DNA of 32,793 nucleotides from the NCBI GenBank assembly GCA_024398105.1, contig JAKSJP010000028.1:1-32793 (forward strand), read 5' to 3'. Both the position numbers and the translations under genes were made by a program. Numbering within the stretch: position 1 is the stretch's first letter; every line of letters begins with the position of its first letter. Positions 7,503 through 16,178 of this stretch are shown piece by piece. Below the pieces are notes generated by a model. That model was not told where the DNA came from and made no database searches. It saw nothing but the letters and a program-made list of their open reading frames with translations. The DNA comes from Bacteroidales bacterium (GTDB taxonomy: Bacteria > Bacteroidota > Bacteroidia > Bacteroidales > UBA932).

Positions 7503-9152
7503 ATGATATTACAGTTATTGACGTTTTTAGGCGCTCTCGCACTCTTCCTCTATGGAATGCGTATGATGAGCAACGGCCTGCAGAAACTTACTGCCAAAGG
7601 CACAAGGAAATTCATTCCGCTTCTGACCTCTGACAACAAATTCAGGAATGTCACCGGCGGCTTCGGTCTGACTGCTGCTGTCCAGTCCTCGAATGCCGCG
7701 ACACTTATGGTCGTGAATTTCGTCAATAACGGGCTCATGAACATCCGACAGGCCGTATCCTCGATCATGGGAGCCAACATCGCGACTCCATTGACGGTAT
7801 GGATCATCGCATTCCTCCAGTACACCTGCAACATCGGTTCATTCGCATATATCGTAGTCGCTGCAGGATTCGCGATCAAGAGCAACGACAAGCTCAGGGA
7901 AATCGGCCATATGCTTATCGGAATCGGTATCATGTTCGTCGCCTTGAACTTCGTGCAGAGCTCGTCAGAAGGTCTCTGGGCATACCCGTCAATTTCTGAA
8001 GGAATGACTTCATTCGGATCGCACGGCTTCATATCAGTCCTTGGATATGTCATCGCCGGCTTCGTAATCGCAGCTCTTTTCCAGTCTTCAAGTGTCACTA
8101 TCATTCTCGCAATGATCCTTCTCACAAGCGGTTACATCAATTATGCAAACGCACTTGGAGTGATGGTCGGAGCCAATATCGGCACTACCCTTCTGGCAAA
8201 TCTCTCTGTATCAAATGCAAGCGACGAGGCCCGTCAGGCTGCCAGAGTCCATCTTTGGTTCAACCTGAGCATCGCGGTGATCGTACTGGTCATCTTCGCT
8301 CCGTTCAAGGCGCTCACATCCCTTGTACCTTCAGAGATATACGGAATCTGTGTTGCACACACGCTCTTCAACATTGCAGGAACCATAGTCCTTATATGGT
8401 TCGTGGACAAGATCGCAGACAAGCTGTTCAAGCCTAAGCAGGAAATCGCGCCTGTCGAGGACCTCGACAAGGTACGTCTCAAATATGTCACCGGCAGAAG
8501 TGTCGGAGCCCCTGGACTTTCTATCGCACTCGCCTACCGCGAGGCTGTAAACTACGGTCTCATATGCTATGAGGGATTCAGCTTCATCCCAATGGCACTC
8601 AACGAGAAAAATACGGACAACTTCGAGTATGCAAGAAAGAAACTCGTTGAATATGAAGAGATTACCGACAAGATGGAAAGCGGCATCGCTGAATTCCTTG
8701 GTGGATTCAAGGCCGATGAGCTCACACCTGAGGAGAACGGCGAGATCAAGATCCTCTATCGTATAATCGGCGAACTTGAGAGTCTTGGCGACAGCGGCGA
8801 GAACATCAGCCGCATACTCCAGAGAACAAACATCCATAACATACAGTTTGATTCAGCCACCACCGAGAAGCTCAACAACATGATACACCATGTCGAGAAG
8901 GCTCTCTCCGTGATGAACAACAACCTCCTCAACGTCGGCACCCATGCATTCAACATGTCCGCTGCCGAAAAAGCTGAGGATAAGATCAATGAGCTTCGCG
9001 ACAAATATAGGGACGAAGCAATAAGCATCCTTGAGTCCTCTAAAGAGAACTATCAGTCAATCAATTACTTCCTTGACCTGATCTCTGAATTCGAGGCTAT
9101 GGGTGACTTTATCATCAATGTTTCACAATCACTTGACAAACAGTTCAGATAA
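7503..9152 (+). CDS. Na/Pi cotransporter family protein with PhoU-like tail
   Basis: A 549-residue inner membrane transporter of the NptA/YjbB (PNaS) family, coupling phosphate movement to sodium. The membrane part spans roughly residues 1-310. It carries the duplicated Na/Pi signature, seen as AAVQSSNAATLMVV near residue 60 and FQSSSVTIILAMILL near residue 197, plus MGANIATPLTVW and MVGANIGTTLLANL. Residues ~340-549 are a soluble helical tail resembling PhoU, with long amphipathic helices (LYRIIGELESLGDSGENISRI style repeats). It is the first gene of a tight operon; its stop overlaps the rlmD start in TAATG. Direction of transport and phosphate dependence are not visible. Confidence 0.85.
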   Translation: MILQLLTFLGALALFLYGMRMMSNGLQKLTAKGTRKFIPLLTSDNKFRNVTGGFGLTAAVQSSNAATLMVVNFVNNGLMNIRQAVSSIMGANIATPLTVWIIAFLQYTCNIGSFAYIVVAAGFAIKSNDKLREIGHMLIGIGIMFVALNFVQSSSEGLWAYPSISEGMTSFGSHGFISVLGYVIAGFVIAALFQSSSVTIILAMILLTSGYINYANALGVMVGANIGTTLLANLSVSNASDEARQAARVHLWFNLSIAVIVLVIFAPFKALTSLVPSEIYGICVAHTLFNIAGTIVLIWFVDKIADKLFKPKQEIAPVEDLDKVRLKYVTGRSVGAPGLSIALAYREAVNYGLICYEGFSFIPMALNEKNTDNFEYARKKLVEYEEITDKMESGIAEFLGGFKADELTPEENGEIKILYRIIGELESLGDSGENISRILQRTNIHNIQFDSATTEKLNNMIHHVEKALSVMNNNLLNVGTHAFNMSAAEKAEDKINELRDKYRDEAISILESSKENYQSINYFLDLISEFEAMGDFIINVSQSLDKQFR

Positions 9153-10573
9153 TGGCTAGGAAAAAGCTTGACCTCGTTCTTGAGAACGTGGTGATAGAAA
9201 ACGTAGCGGCAGAAGGGAAAGCTATTGCCCACGATGTCGACGGAACAGTGCTTTTCGTCGAATTCGCCGTACCTGGTGACGTCGTAAACGTCAGGGTCAC
9301 AAAGAAGAAAAAGAACTACATGGAAGGCTATATCACAGAAATCGTGAAGCCTTCTGAACATAGACTAGAGCCTTTCTGCGGCCATTTCGGAGTATGCGGA
9401 GGCTGTAAATGGCAGCCACTTCCATACGAGATGCAGCTCAAGGCAAAGACCCAGCAGGTCTATGACCAGCTCGTCAGGATAGGACACCTCGACGTACCTG
9501 AGATATCCCCTATCCTTCCTTCGGACAACACGACATTCTACAGGAACAAGCTCGAATATTCTTTCTCTTCCAAACGTTGGCTCTATCGCGACGAGGATCC
9601 TGACCAGGTCGCTCCTGACGACAGGATGGGACTTGGATTCCATGTAGGAAAGTTCTTCGACAAGGTGCTTGACATCAAGCAGTGCTACCTCCAGAAAGAG
9701 CCTTCGAACAGCATCAGGCTCTTCATCAAGGACTATGCTGTCAGGAACGGCCTTGAGTTCTTCGACATACGCGAGAACCATGGCTACCTCCGCAACATGT
9801 TCATCAGGACTACTGAGGACGGACAGGTCATGCTGATCATCTGCCTCTTCTATGAAGACAAGGAAGTACGCGAGGCATTGCTCGACGCCATACTTGAAGC
9901 ATTCCCTCAGATAACATCGCTTTACTATGTGATAAACACCAAGGTAAACGATTCAATCTCCGATCAGGATTGCATCCTTTACAAAGGAAACGAAGCGATT
10001 GTCGAGACCATGGAAGGACTCAGTTTCAAGATCGGACCGAAGTCTTTCTACCAGACGAACAGCCCTCAGGCATACAAGCTTTACTCGACTACAAGGGACT
10101 TTGCGGCGCTAACCGGAAACGAAGTCGTATATGACCTCTACACCGGAACAGGCACCATCGCCCAGTTCGTGTCCAAGAAAGCGTCAAAGGTCATCGGCAT
10201 CGAATATGTACCTGAGGCCATCGAGGATGCAAAGGTAAATGCCAGGAACAACAACATCTCCAACTGCACATTCTTCGCAGGAGACATGAAAGATGTCCTC
10301 AACAGCGATTTCATCGCAAAGCACGGCAGACCGGACGTCATCATCCTTGACCCTCCGAGAGCCGGAATCCACCCTGACGTAGCAAAGGTGATCCTCGACG
10401 CCGCCCCTGAAAGGATGGTCTATGTCAGCTGCAACCCTGCTTCGCAGGCAAGGGACCTCGCCATACTCTGCGATAAATATGAGATAACCAAAGTCCAGCC
10501 CGTCGACATGTTCCCTCACACCCAGCATGTCGAGAACGTATGTGCGCTGAGACTTAAGAACAGCGCTGAATAA
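9152..10573 (+). CDS. rlmD: 23S rRNA (uracil-C5)-methyltransferase, RlmD/TrmA family
   Basis: A 473-residue RNA m5U methyltransferase. Residues ~1-65 form a TRAM RNA-binding domain. An iron-sulfur cluster motif follows: C76, C82 and C85 in FCGHFGVCGGCKWQ, with C178 as the fourth ligand in KQCYL. The Rossmann-fold SAM site is VYDLYTGTGTIAQF. Then come ILDPPRAGIHP and the catalytic Cys427 in VYVSCNPAS, and the terminal PHTQHVENV holds the family's general-base Glu. This is a complete enzyme. RlmD specificity (U1939-type) versus RlmCD or other paralogues is the usual annotation for Bacteroidota but cannot be proven here. It overlaps the upstream transporter by one base and is 2 bases from the next gene. 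Confidence 0.88.
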   Translation: MARKKLDLVLENVVIENVAAEGKAIAHDVDGTVLFVEFAVPGDVVNVRVTKKKKNYMEGYITEIVKPSEHRLEPFCGHFGVCGGCKWQPLPYEMQLKAKTQQVYDQLVRIGHLDVPEISPILPSDNTTFYRNKLEYSFSSKRWLYRDEDPDQVAPDDRMGLGFHVGKFFDKVLDIKQCYLQKEPSNSIRLFIKDYAVRNGLEFFDIRENHGYLRNMFIRTTEDGQVMLIICLFYEDKEVREALLDAILEAFPQITSLYYVINTKVNDSISDQDCILYKGNEAIVETMEGLSFKIGPKSFYQTNSPQAYKLYSTTRDFAALTGNEVVYDLYTGTGTIAQFVSKKASKVIGIEYVPEAIEDAKVNARNNNISNCTFFAGDMKDVLNSDFIAKHGRPDVIILDPPRAGIHPDVAKVILDAAPERMVYVSCNPASQARDLAILCDKYEITKVQPVDMFPHTQHVENVCALRLKNSAE

Positions 10574-10575
10574 CC

Positions 10576-11535
10576 ATGGTACTACAGATACTGATTCTGA
10601 TCGCAGGTCTGGCACTGATCGTAGTCGGTGCCGATGCTCTTGTAGACGGTTCTACCTGCGTAGCCAAGAGATCCGGGATCAGTGACTTCGTGATCGGTCT
10701 GACAATAGTCGGAATGGGAACATCCGCCCCGGAGATGGTAGTCAGCTTCATCGGCGCCATACATGGAAGCGCAGATGTCTCCATAGGAAACGTCATCGGA
10801 TCGAACATCTTCAACACCCTCCTGATCGCAGGAGTGACAGCTTTGATCCTGCCCGTAGCGATCACCAAGGAGAACAGGAAGGTCGACATCCCGTACAACA
10901 TCTTCGTCGTCCTGCTTCTTATAGCACTCGGCATGAACGCGACCCTGACCGGCTTGGGATCCGACTCCCTCAGCAGAATTGACGGAGCTGTCCTTCTATG
11001 CTTCTTCGCCGCGTTCATGTACTACTCCTTCAAGAAAGGTTCGTCAGACAATACGGAAGGACAGGAAGCACCGAAGTACGGTACCGCCATGTCGGTCATC
11101 ATGATCATGGGAGGACTCGCCGGACTGATCCTTGGAGGCAACCTGTTCGTGAATTCCGCAACCGACATAGCCCACAGGCTGAACATCAGTGAGAAATTCA
11201 TAGCACTGACGATACTTGCAGGAGGCACTTCCCTTCCGGAACTTGCCACCTGTGTCGTAGCTGCAGCGAAGAAGAATCCTTCACTTGCACTCGGAAACGT
11301 CATAGGATCCAATCTCTTCAACATACTGCTGATCCTTGGAGGTTCCGCACTGATACGTCCTCTTTCCTTCGCATCGATCAACTACATCGATCTCGGAGTC
11401 CTGCTGCTGAGCTCATTGCTTCTTCTCATATCGGCATGGACAGGAAAGAACAACAAGGTCGACAGATTTGACGGTGTCCTGTTCCTGCTCTGTTTCGTCG
11501 GATACTTCACATATCTATTCATGAATATAAACTAA
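10576..11535 (+). CDS. Calcium/sodium antiporter (YrbG family)
   Basis: A 319-residue inner membrane cation exchanger of the CaCA superfamily. It shows the two alpha repeats in inverted topology. The first is GMGTSAPEMVVSFIGA with GNVIGSNIFNTLLIAG; the second is AGGTSLPELATCVVAA with GNVIGSNLFNILLILGG. The acidic residues within the two alpha repeats (GTSAPE, GTSLPE) are the ion-binding Glu of the family. About ten membrane segments are expected, separated by a short charged loop near residue 155 (KKGSSDNTEGQEAPKYG). It begins 2 bases after rlmD, so it should be translated from the same transcript. Ion preference is by family analogy. Confidence 0.9.
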   Translation: MVLQILILIAGLALIVVGADALVDGSTCVAKRSGISDFVIGLTIVGMGTSAPEMVVSFIGAIHGSADVSIGNVIGSNIFNTLLIAGVTALILPVAITKENRKVDIPYNIFVVLLLIALGMNATLTGLGSDSLSRIDGAVLLCFFAAFMYYSFKKGSSDNTEGQEAPKYGTAMSVIMIMGGLAGLILGGNLFVNSATDIAHRLNISEKFIALTILAGGTSLPELATCVVAAAKKNPSLALGNVIGSNLFNILLILGGSALIRPLSFASINYIDLGVLLLSSLLLLISAWTGKNNKVDRFDGVLFLLCFVGYFTYLFMNIN

Positions 11536-11550
11536 AAACCTATACCAAAA

Positions 11551-12837
11551 ATGGCAACATTCAAACCTACTTCCTACAAGCTTGAGAACGTAGCAGACGG
11601 CCGTGTTTTCCTTGATGAAGGATGGACCCTCGCCGATCCACAGGCAACCTCTCCATCACTTGTGAGAGCTATCTACCAGACTAGATTCACTCCTAGAGAA
11701 GACCTCAAGGGACTTTACAGATATGCAGACTGGCTTCCAATCTGCAGGACACTGAAGAACTCCCACGCCCCTGTGACATACAAGAGCAAGGGTCTCGCCG
11801 AGCTTCTCGGTCTCTCAAACCTCTATATCACATTCTCCGGTTACTGGCCAAAGATCGGCGCCAGGATGGAGACCTGCTCATTCAAGGAGACCGAAGCCTT
11901 CTCAGTATGCGCACGCATGCCGAAGAAGAACAACAAGCAGGTGCTTGTAGTCCAGTCTGCCGGCAACACTGCAAGAGCCTTCGCAAGAGTATGTTCTGAC
12001 AACAACATTCCTATCGTCATCTGCATCCCGCAGGACAACATCAACGACCTCTGGTTCGCAAAGCCGCTTTCAAAATGCGTAAAGGTGATCGCTACCCCTA
12101 AGGGCACCGACTACTATGATGCCATCGCTCTTGGAGAGAAGCTCGCAAAGAACCCTCGTTTCGTCCTTGAAGGAGGTGCGAAGAACGTTGCAAGACGTGA
12201 CGGCATGGGAACAACTGTCCTCTCAGCAGTCGAGACGATCGGACGCATTCCTGACGCCTACTTCCAGGCTGTCGGAAGCGGTACAGGTGCGATCGCTGCA
12301 TGGGAGAACGCAGAGAGGCTTGCAGCTGACGGCCGTTTCGGAAAGAACAACATGAGGATCTATGCCTGCCAGAACGCTCCATACACTCTCATGTACGACT
12401 CATGGAAGGCCGGTCAGAGAGAGCTTGTCCCTATCACTCCTGAAGAATCCAGAAGAGACGCGGAGATCATCCTCGCGACCGTACTCTCAAACAGGAAACC
12501 GCCTTATTCAATCGCAGGTGGTCTCTATGATGTCCTCAAGGCATCAGGCGGCGACATGTACCTTGCTAACAACGACCAGATCGTAAAGGCAATCCTCCAG
12601 TTCTTCAAGAAGGAAGGTGTCGACATCTTCCCTGCCGCAGCTTGTGCAGTCGCATGCCTTGCACAGGCAGTCGAGAACGGTGACGTCAAGAAAGACGAAG
12701 TCATCATGCTCAACATCACCGGAGGTGGAATGCTCAATGCAACCAACCATGGTGCCATCCAGAAGGAGCCTGATCTCATCCTCAGCCAGGACCTTCCTGC
12801 AGAGGAGATCATCGCTGCCGTTGACAAATTGTTCTAG
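11551..12837 (+). CDS. Cysteate synthase (PLP-dependent, threonine-synthase fold)
   Basis: A 428-residue fold-type II PLP enzyme resembling cysteate synthase, which converts O-phosphoserine and sulfite to L-cysteate. The probable PLP lysine is K112 in METCSFKETEAF, the cofactor phosphate and substrate region is VQSAGNTARAFARVC, and the C-terminal glycine loop is NITGGGMLNATNHGA. These differ from ordinary threonine synthases (which have a GSFKDR-type motif) and match the cysteate-synthase subgroup as I recall it. In Bacteroidota cysteate is a precursor of sulfonolipids such as capnine derivatives. It sits 15 bases after the antiporter and 5 bases before an MscS channel. The alternative is a threonine-synthase paralogue with another amino-acid product. 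Confidence 0.75.
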   Translation: MATFKPTSYKLENVADGRVFLDEGWTLADPQATSPSLVRAIYQTRFTPREDLKGLYRYADWLPICRTLKNSHAPVTYKSKGLAELLGLSNLYITFSGYWPKIGARMETCSFKETEAFSVCARMPKKNNKQVLVVQSAGNTARAFARVCSDNNIPIVICIPQDNINDLWFAKPLSKCVKVIATPKGTDYYDAIALGEKLAKNPRFVLEGGAKNVARRDGMGTTVLSAVETIGRIPDAYFQAVGSGTGAIAAWENAERLAADGRFGKNNMRIYACQNAPYTLMYDSWKAGQRELVPITPEESRRDAEIILATVLSNRKPPYSIAGGLYDVLKASGGDMYLANNDQIVKAILQFFKKEGVDIFPAAACAVACLAQAVENGDVKKDEVIMLNITGGGMLNATNHGAIQKEPDLILSQDLPAEEIIAAVDKLF

Positions 12838-12842
12838 TACAG

Positions 12843-13784
12843 ATGAATATTCTACAGTTTACAGCATTGGCTGCCGAAGGCCAGGAAATAGTCAACGAGG
12901 CTGATTCAGCCAAAGTGATTCTCAAGAGCATGGCCGAGGAATTCAGCAAGGACCCTAACAAGTTCCTTGTCGGTCTCGGCCAGCAGGCCATTGATTTCGG
13001 ACTGAAGATCCTTGCAGCGTTCGCGATCTACATCATCGGAGCGTGGATAATCAAGAAAATCAAGATCGTCCTGAAAAAATTCTTCGAGAAGAGAGGTTCC
13101 GAACCGACTTTGACGTCATTCGTCACAAGTCTCGTGACCATCACTCTTACAGTACTGCTCATCATCATAACCATCAGTGCACTAGGAATCAACACCACAT
13201 CATTTGCGGCGATCCTTGCAGCAGGAGGCATGGCTATCGGTATGGCTCTCAGCGGAACCGTGCAGAACTTTGCAGGTGGATTGATGATACTTCTCTTCAA
13301 GCCTTTCAAGGTGGGAGACTATATCAAGGCACAGGGATACGAAGGTTTCGTGACAGAGGTCACAATCGTAAGCACAAAGATCAGGACCTATGCGAATTCT
13401 ATCATAGTGCTTCCTAACGGTGCGCTCTTCAATGGAAACATCGACAACTTCTCCAACAAGCCTTTGCACAGGATATCATGGAATGTCAGCATCGCCTATG
13501 GTTCAGACACAGCCAAGGCACGCGAGGTGATACTCGATTTCCTCGCAAAAGATGAAAGGATACTGAATTCTGAGACCCCGGGAGCTGCTGATCCAGCCGT
13601 TCATGTAAACAAGCTGAACGACAGCTCAGTAGACCTGATAGTCTACGCCTGGGTGAACGTCGGAGACTTCTGGCCTGTGACCTATGCGATAAATGAGAAA
13701 ATCTATTGCGAGCTGCCTAAGAACGGAATCCAGTTCCCATTCCCTCAGCTCGATGTTCACTTGGTCAAGCCTTCCTTAGACTGA
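12843..13784 (+). CDS. MscS-family small-conductance mechanosensitive channel
   Basis: A 313-residue inner membrane channel that opens under membrane tension to relieve osmotic shock. An amphipathic N-terminal region (~1-45) precedes three membrane segments: LGLQQ...FAIYIIGAWII, FVTSLVTITLTVLLIIIT, and the pore helix with the small-residue pattern AAGGMAIGMALSGTVQ (about residues 122-137). A beta domain follows (FKPFKVGDYIKAQG, VLPNGALFNGNI) and then an alpha/beta C-terminal domain ending FPQLDVHLV. Length and order match MscS. It is the last gene of the operon; its final 28 bases overlap the convergent acyltransferase gene. Confidence 0.9.
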   Translation: MNILQFTALAAEGQEIVNEADSAKVILKSMAEEFSKDPNKFLVGLGQQAIDFGLKILAAFAIYIIGAWIIKKIKIVLKKFFEKRGSEPTLTSFVTSLVTITLTVLLIIITISALGINTTSFAAILAAGGMAIGMALSGTVQNFAGGLMILLFKPFKVGDYIKAQGYEGFVTEVTIVSTKIRTYANSIIVLPNGALFNGNIDNFSNKPLHRISWNVSIAYGSDTAKAREVILDFLAKDERILNSETPGAADPAVHVNKLNDSSVDLIVYAWVNVGDFWPVTYAINEKIYCELPKNGIQFPFPQLDVHLVKPSLD

Positions 13785-14911
13785 ACAGGGTTGCTGTAGA
13801 TGTGGAGGAGAATATCCTTCACATCTGCTCTTGACAGTTCAGGCTCAAGCTGGTCAAGCTGCTTCTCTATATAAGCTTCGAACGCCGCCCTTTCCTGGGC
13901 GGTATATTTTTCTGCATACTTGTCAGAAGAGTTGACGATGTCGTAGGCGATATAGTTGTTCTTCCAGAGCCTGTATCCCCTGATGATGCGCTCATCGATA
14001 GCCTGACGGAGATTCTGGTATCTCTCATTCTTGCTAAGCTGTGCAGCTGCCTCGATCTCTTCCTTTGTAAGAGGTTCGCCTATGTTCAGATGGACGTTGC
14101 CCTTCCACTGGCGGATGCCTGTCATGATGCTGTTGAAATCCTCGTCCGGACCCTTGACATACTTCTCGACAGACCTTCTTATATAGAGTTCCCTGGCCTT
14201 GAGGATGTCACATGGCTCATACTCATACGAGATGCTGATAGGAAGAATATTGAGCTGAAGGAAGTCATTGACGAAGTCTCCGCTTCCGCTCATGTCGAAC
14301 ATCTTGAGGATGCCCTGCTCAGTAGCATCGATACCGTTCTTTGCACGACCCTCACGCTGGGCGATCCATACAGAGCTTTCTCCGGAAGTAATGGTCTTCC
14401 TTATATATCTCGAAAGGGTCATCGATGTCTGATAGAGTTCCCTTGCACCGACACCTCTGATGACCTTGATCATCTTGTTTGAGCGGAGCACCAGCTCGAC
14501 ATATGGATTGAGCAGAAGATTGTCTCCGACGCAGAGCTGCGAAGTCTCGAGACCGTTGATATGCATCACCCACTGGGTGAGTGCAGGGTCAACGATGATG
14601 TCCCTATGGTTAGAGACACTGAGATAGCGTCCATTTACCTTGTCGAAATTCTCCGTTCCGTCAAATGTGAACTCAGCGACGGAAGTCTTGAGGACCCACT
14701 GGATACCGGCGGCGATGACGACTTTCTGGAACTGGTCGACCGTCTTGATCTGGGAAAGGACCTGACCGAAATAAGATTCTTCCTTGTCCGGGAAGAGGAG
14801 TTTCGATACGCTTACAGCAAGAGGACTGTCAGCGAGCTTAGAAAATGCGGCACACGCCTGCTCGTCTGAATATGGACATATATCTGCGAATTCGTTGATG
14901 ATTTCAGCCAT
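13757..14911 (-). CDS. PlsC-like glycerophospholipid acyltransferase family protein
   Basis: A 384-residue protein with an acyltransferase domain like 1-acylglycerol-3-phosphate acyltransferase. The catalytic region reads SNHRDIIVDPAL: His102 is followed by Asp at +2 and +6 rather than at +5 as in the classical HX4D motif. The second block is WIAQREGRAKNG (EGR at 187-189), matching the substrate-binding FPEGTR-type motif. The N-terminal ~80 residues and C-terminal ~100 residues are helical extensions not assigned here. No membrane segment is evident, suggesting peripheral binding. Family is confident, substrate is not. Its 3' end overlaps the mscS gene by 28 bases. Confidence 0.75.
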   Translation of the reverse strand: MAEIINEFADICPYSDEQACAAFSKLADSPLAVSVSKLLFPDKEESYFGQVLSQIKTVDQFQKVVIAAGIQWVLKTSVAEFTFDGTENFDKVNGRYLSVSNHRDIIVDPALTQWVMHINGLETSQLCVGDNLLLNPYVELVLRSNKMIKVIRGVGARELYQTSMTLSRYIRKTITSGESSVWIAQREGRAKNGIDATEQGILKMFDMSGSGDFVNDFLQLNILPISISYEYEPCDILKARELYIRRSVEKYVKGPDEDFNSIMTGIRQWKGNVHLNIGEPLTKEEIEAAAQLSKNERYQNLRQAIDERIIRGYRLWKNNYIAYDIVNSSDKYAEKYTAQERAAFEAYIEKQLDQLEPELSRADVKDILLHIYSNPVQSKEGLTK

Positions 14912-14934
14912 GATAGGTTATGTTTGTCAGTTAT

Positions 14935-14942
14935 CAAAGATA
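14935..14942 (-). promoter_or_regulatory. Candidate -7 box for the PlsC-like gene
   Basis: The minus strand reads TATCTTTG, a perfect TAnnTTTG, 24 bases upstream of the ATG at 14911 and after the queA stop. This suggests the gene can be transcribed apart from queA. Confidence 0.45.
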
Positions 14943-14969
14943 GCCAAATAAATGCTAATTACATAGAGT

Positions 14970-16178
14970 TTACGCCCTGAAAAGCAGTGAGCTGTCTCCG
15001 TAGCTCAGGAACCTGAACCCATGTGAAAGTGCATAGTCGTATATCGTGCGCCAGTCACCGCCGACGAAAGCCGACACAAGAAGGATAAGCGTGCTTTCAG
15101 GCTGATGGAAATTCGTCACGAGTCTGCTGACGATACGGAATGCGAAGCCAGGGACGATTATGATCCTGGTTCCAGCCACAAGAGCAGGAAGATTGTTGTC
15201 ATCGAGATACTTCACGATAGCCGCAAGAGACTCTTCTGTAGTATAAGGATACACCCTCTCATATGGTGCCCACTGGGCGACATCTGCAGGTGAGCCTGTC
15301 TCGATGATGCTTACACCTATATAATATAAAGACTCAAGCGTCCTGACCGAAGTGGTGCCGACAGCGATCACCGGTCTGTCCGACTCGACGAGTTTCTGGA
15401 TGAAATCCCTGGATACGACGAAAGGCTCCCTATGCATGGAATGCTCAGCGACATTCGAGCTCTTCACTGGAAGAAAAGTACCGGCACCGACATGCAGGCA
15501 GACAGTCTCAGTGTCAATTCCCCTTTCCCTGATACGCTCGAGCACATTCTCCGTGAAATGAAGACCGGCAGTCGGAGCTGCAACCGAGCCTCGGATATGA
15601 GCATACAGGGTCTGATACCTCTCAAGGTCAATTGACTCCGTCTCTCGGTTGAGATATGGAGGAATAGGTACGTTTCCACAAGACTCAAGGACCTTTGAGA
15701 ATGGAGAGCCGTCTGACCATGTGAACTCGACAAGGCCTGTCTGGCCGTCACGTTCAATCTGCCTTGCCTTCAGGTCCATGGCAGCAATCTCCTTGCTTTC
15801 CTGCGGATTGTAGAGCGAAAGAATATCGTCCTTCCATCTCTTGGCATTTCCTATCACGCATTTCCAGACGCATCTCTCGGTCTGGGCAAAGGCCAGATTA
15901 TACTCATTCGGAGACACCGGTTCCAGACAGAAGATCTCGATATGGGCACCTGTCGACCTCTGGAAATGAAGGCGGGCAGGAACAACCTTGGTATCATTGA
16001 AGACCATGATCGCATCTTCAGGCAAGAGCGACGGGAGATCGCGGAAGATGTGCTCATCTACATGGCCGTCGATATAACGGAGCAATTTTGAAGAATCTCT
16101 CTCAGCTAAAGGATACTTAGCGATACGTTCATCAGTGAGAGGATAGTTGTAATCTTCTATATGGAGTTCTGGTATCAT
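14970..16178 (-). CDS. queA: S-adenosylmethionine:tRNA ribosyltransferase-isomerase
   Basis: A 402-residue QueA, which transfers and isomerises the ribosyl part of S-adenosylmethionine onto preQ1-modified tRNA to give epoxyqueuosine. Family signatures are clear: YPLAERDSSKLL near the N terminus, MVFNDTKVVPARL, AAPTAGLHFTENVLE, HVGAGTFLPVK, and TNFHQPESTLILLVSAF with GGDWRTIYDYAL near the C terminus. It is somewhat longer than the E. coli enzyme (about 356 residues), with the extra length in the 120-190 region. It starts at ATG 16178 next to a long AT-rich gap. No preQ1 riboswitch was recognised upstream, and no other queuosine gene is in the window. Confidence 0.95.
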   Translation of the reverse strand: MIPELHIEDYNYPLTDERIAKYPLAERDSSKLLRYIDGHVDEHIFRDLPSLLPEDAIMVFNDTKVVPARLHFQRSTGAHIEIFCLEPVSPNEYNLAFAQTERCVWKCVIGNAKRWKDDILSLYNPQESKEIAAMDLKARQIERDGQTGLVEFTWSDGSPFSKVLESCGNVPIPPYLNRETESIDLERYQTLYAHIRGSVAAPTAGLHFTENVLERIRERGIDTETVCLHVGAGTFLPVKSSNVAEHSMHREPFVVSRDFIQKLVESDRPVIAVGTTSVRTLESLYYIGVSIIETGSPADVAQWAPYERVYPYTTEESLAAIVKYLDDNNLPALVAGTRIIIVPGFAFRIVSRLVTNFHQPESTLILLVSAFVGGDWRTIYDYALSHGFRFLSYGDSSLLFRA

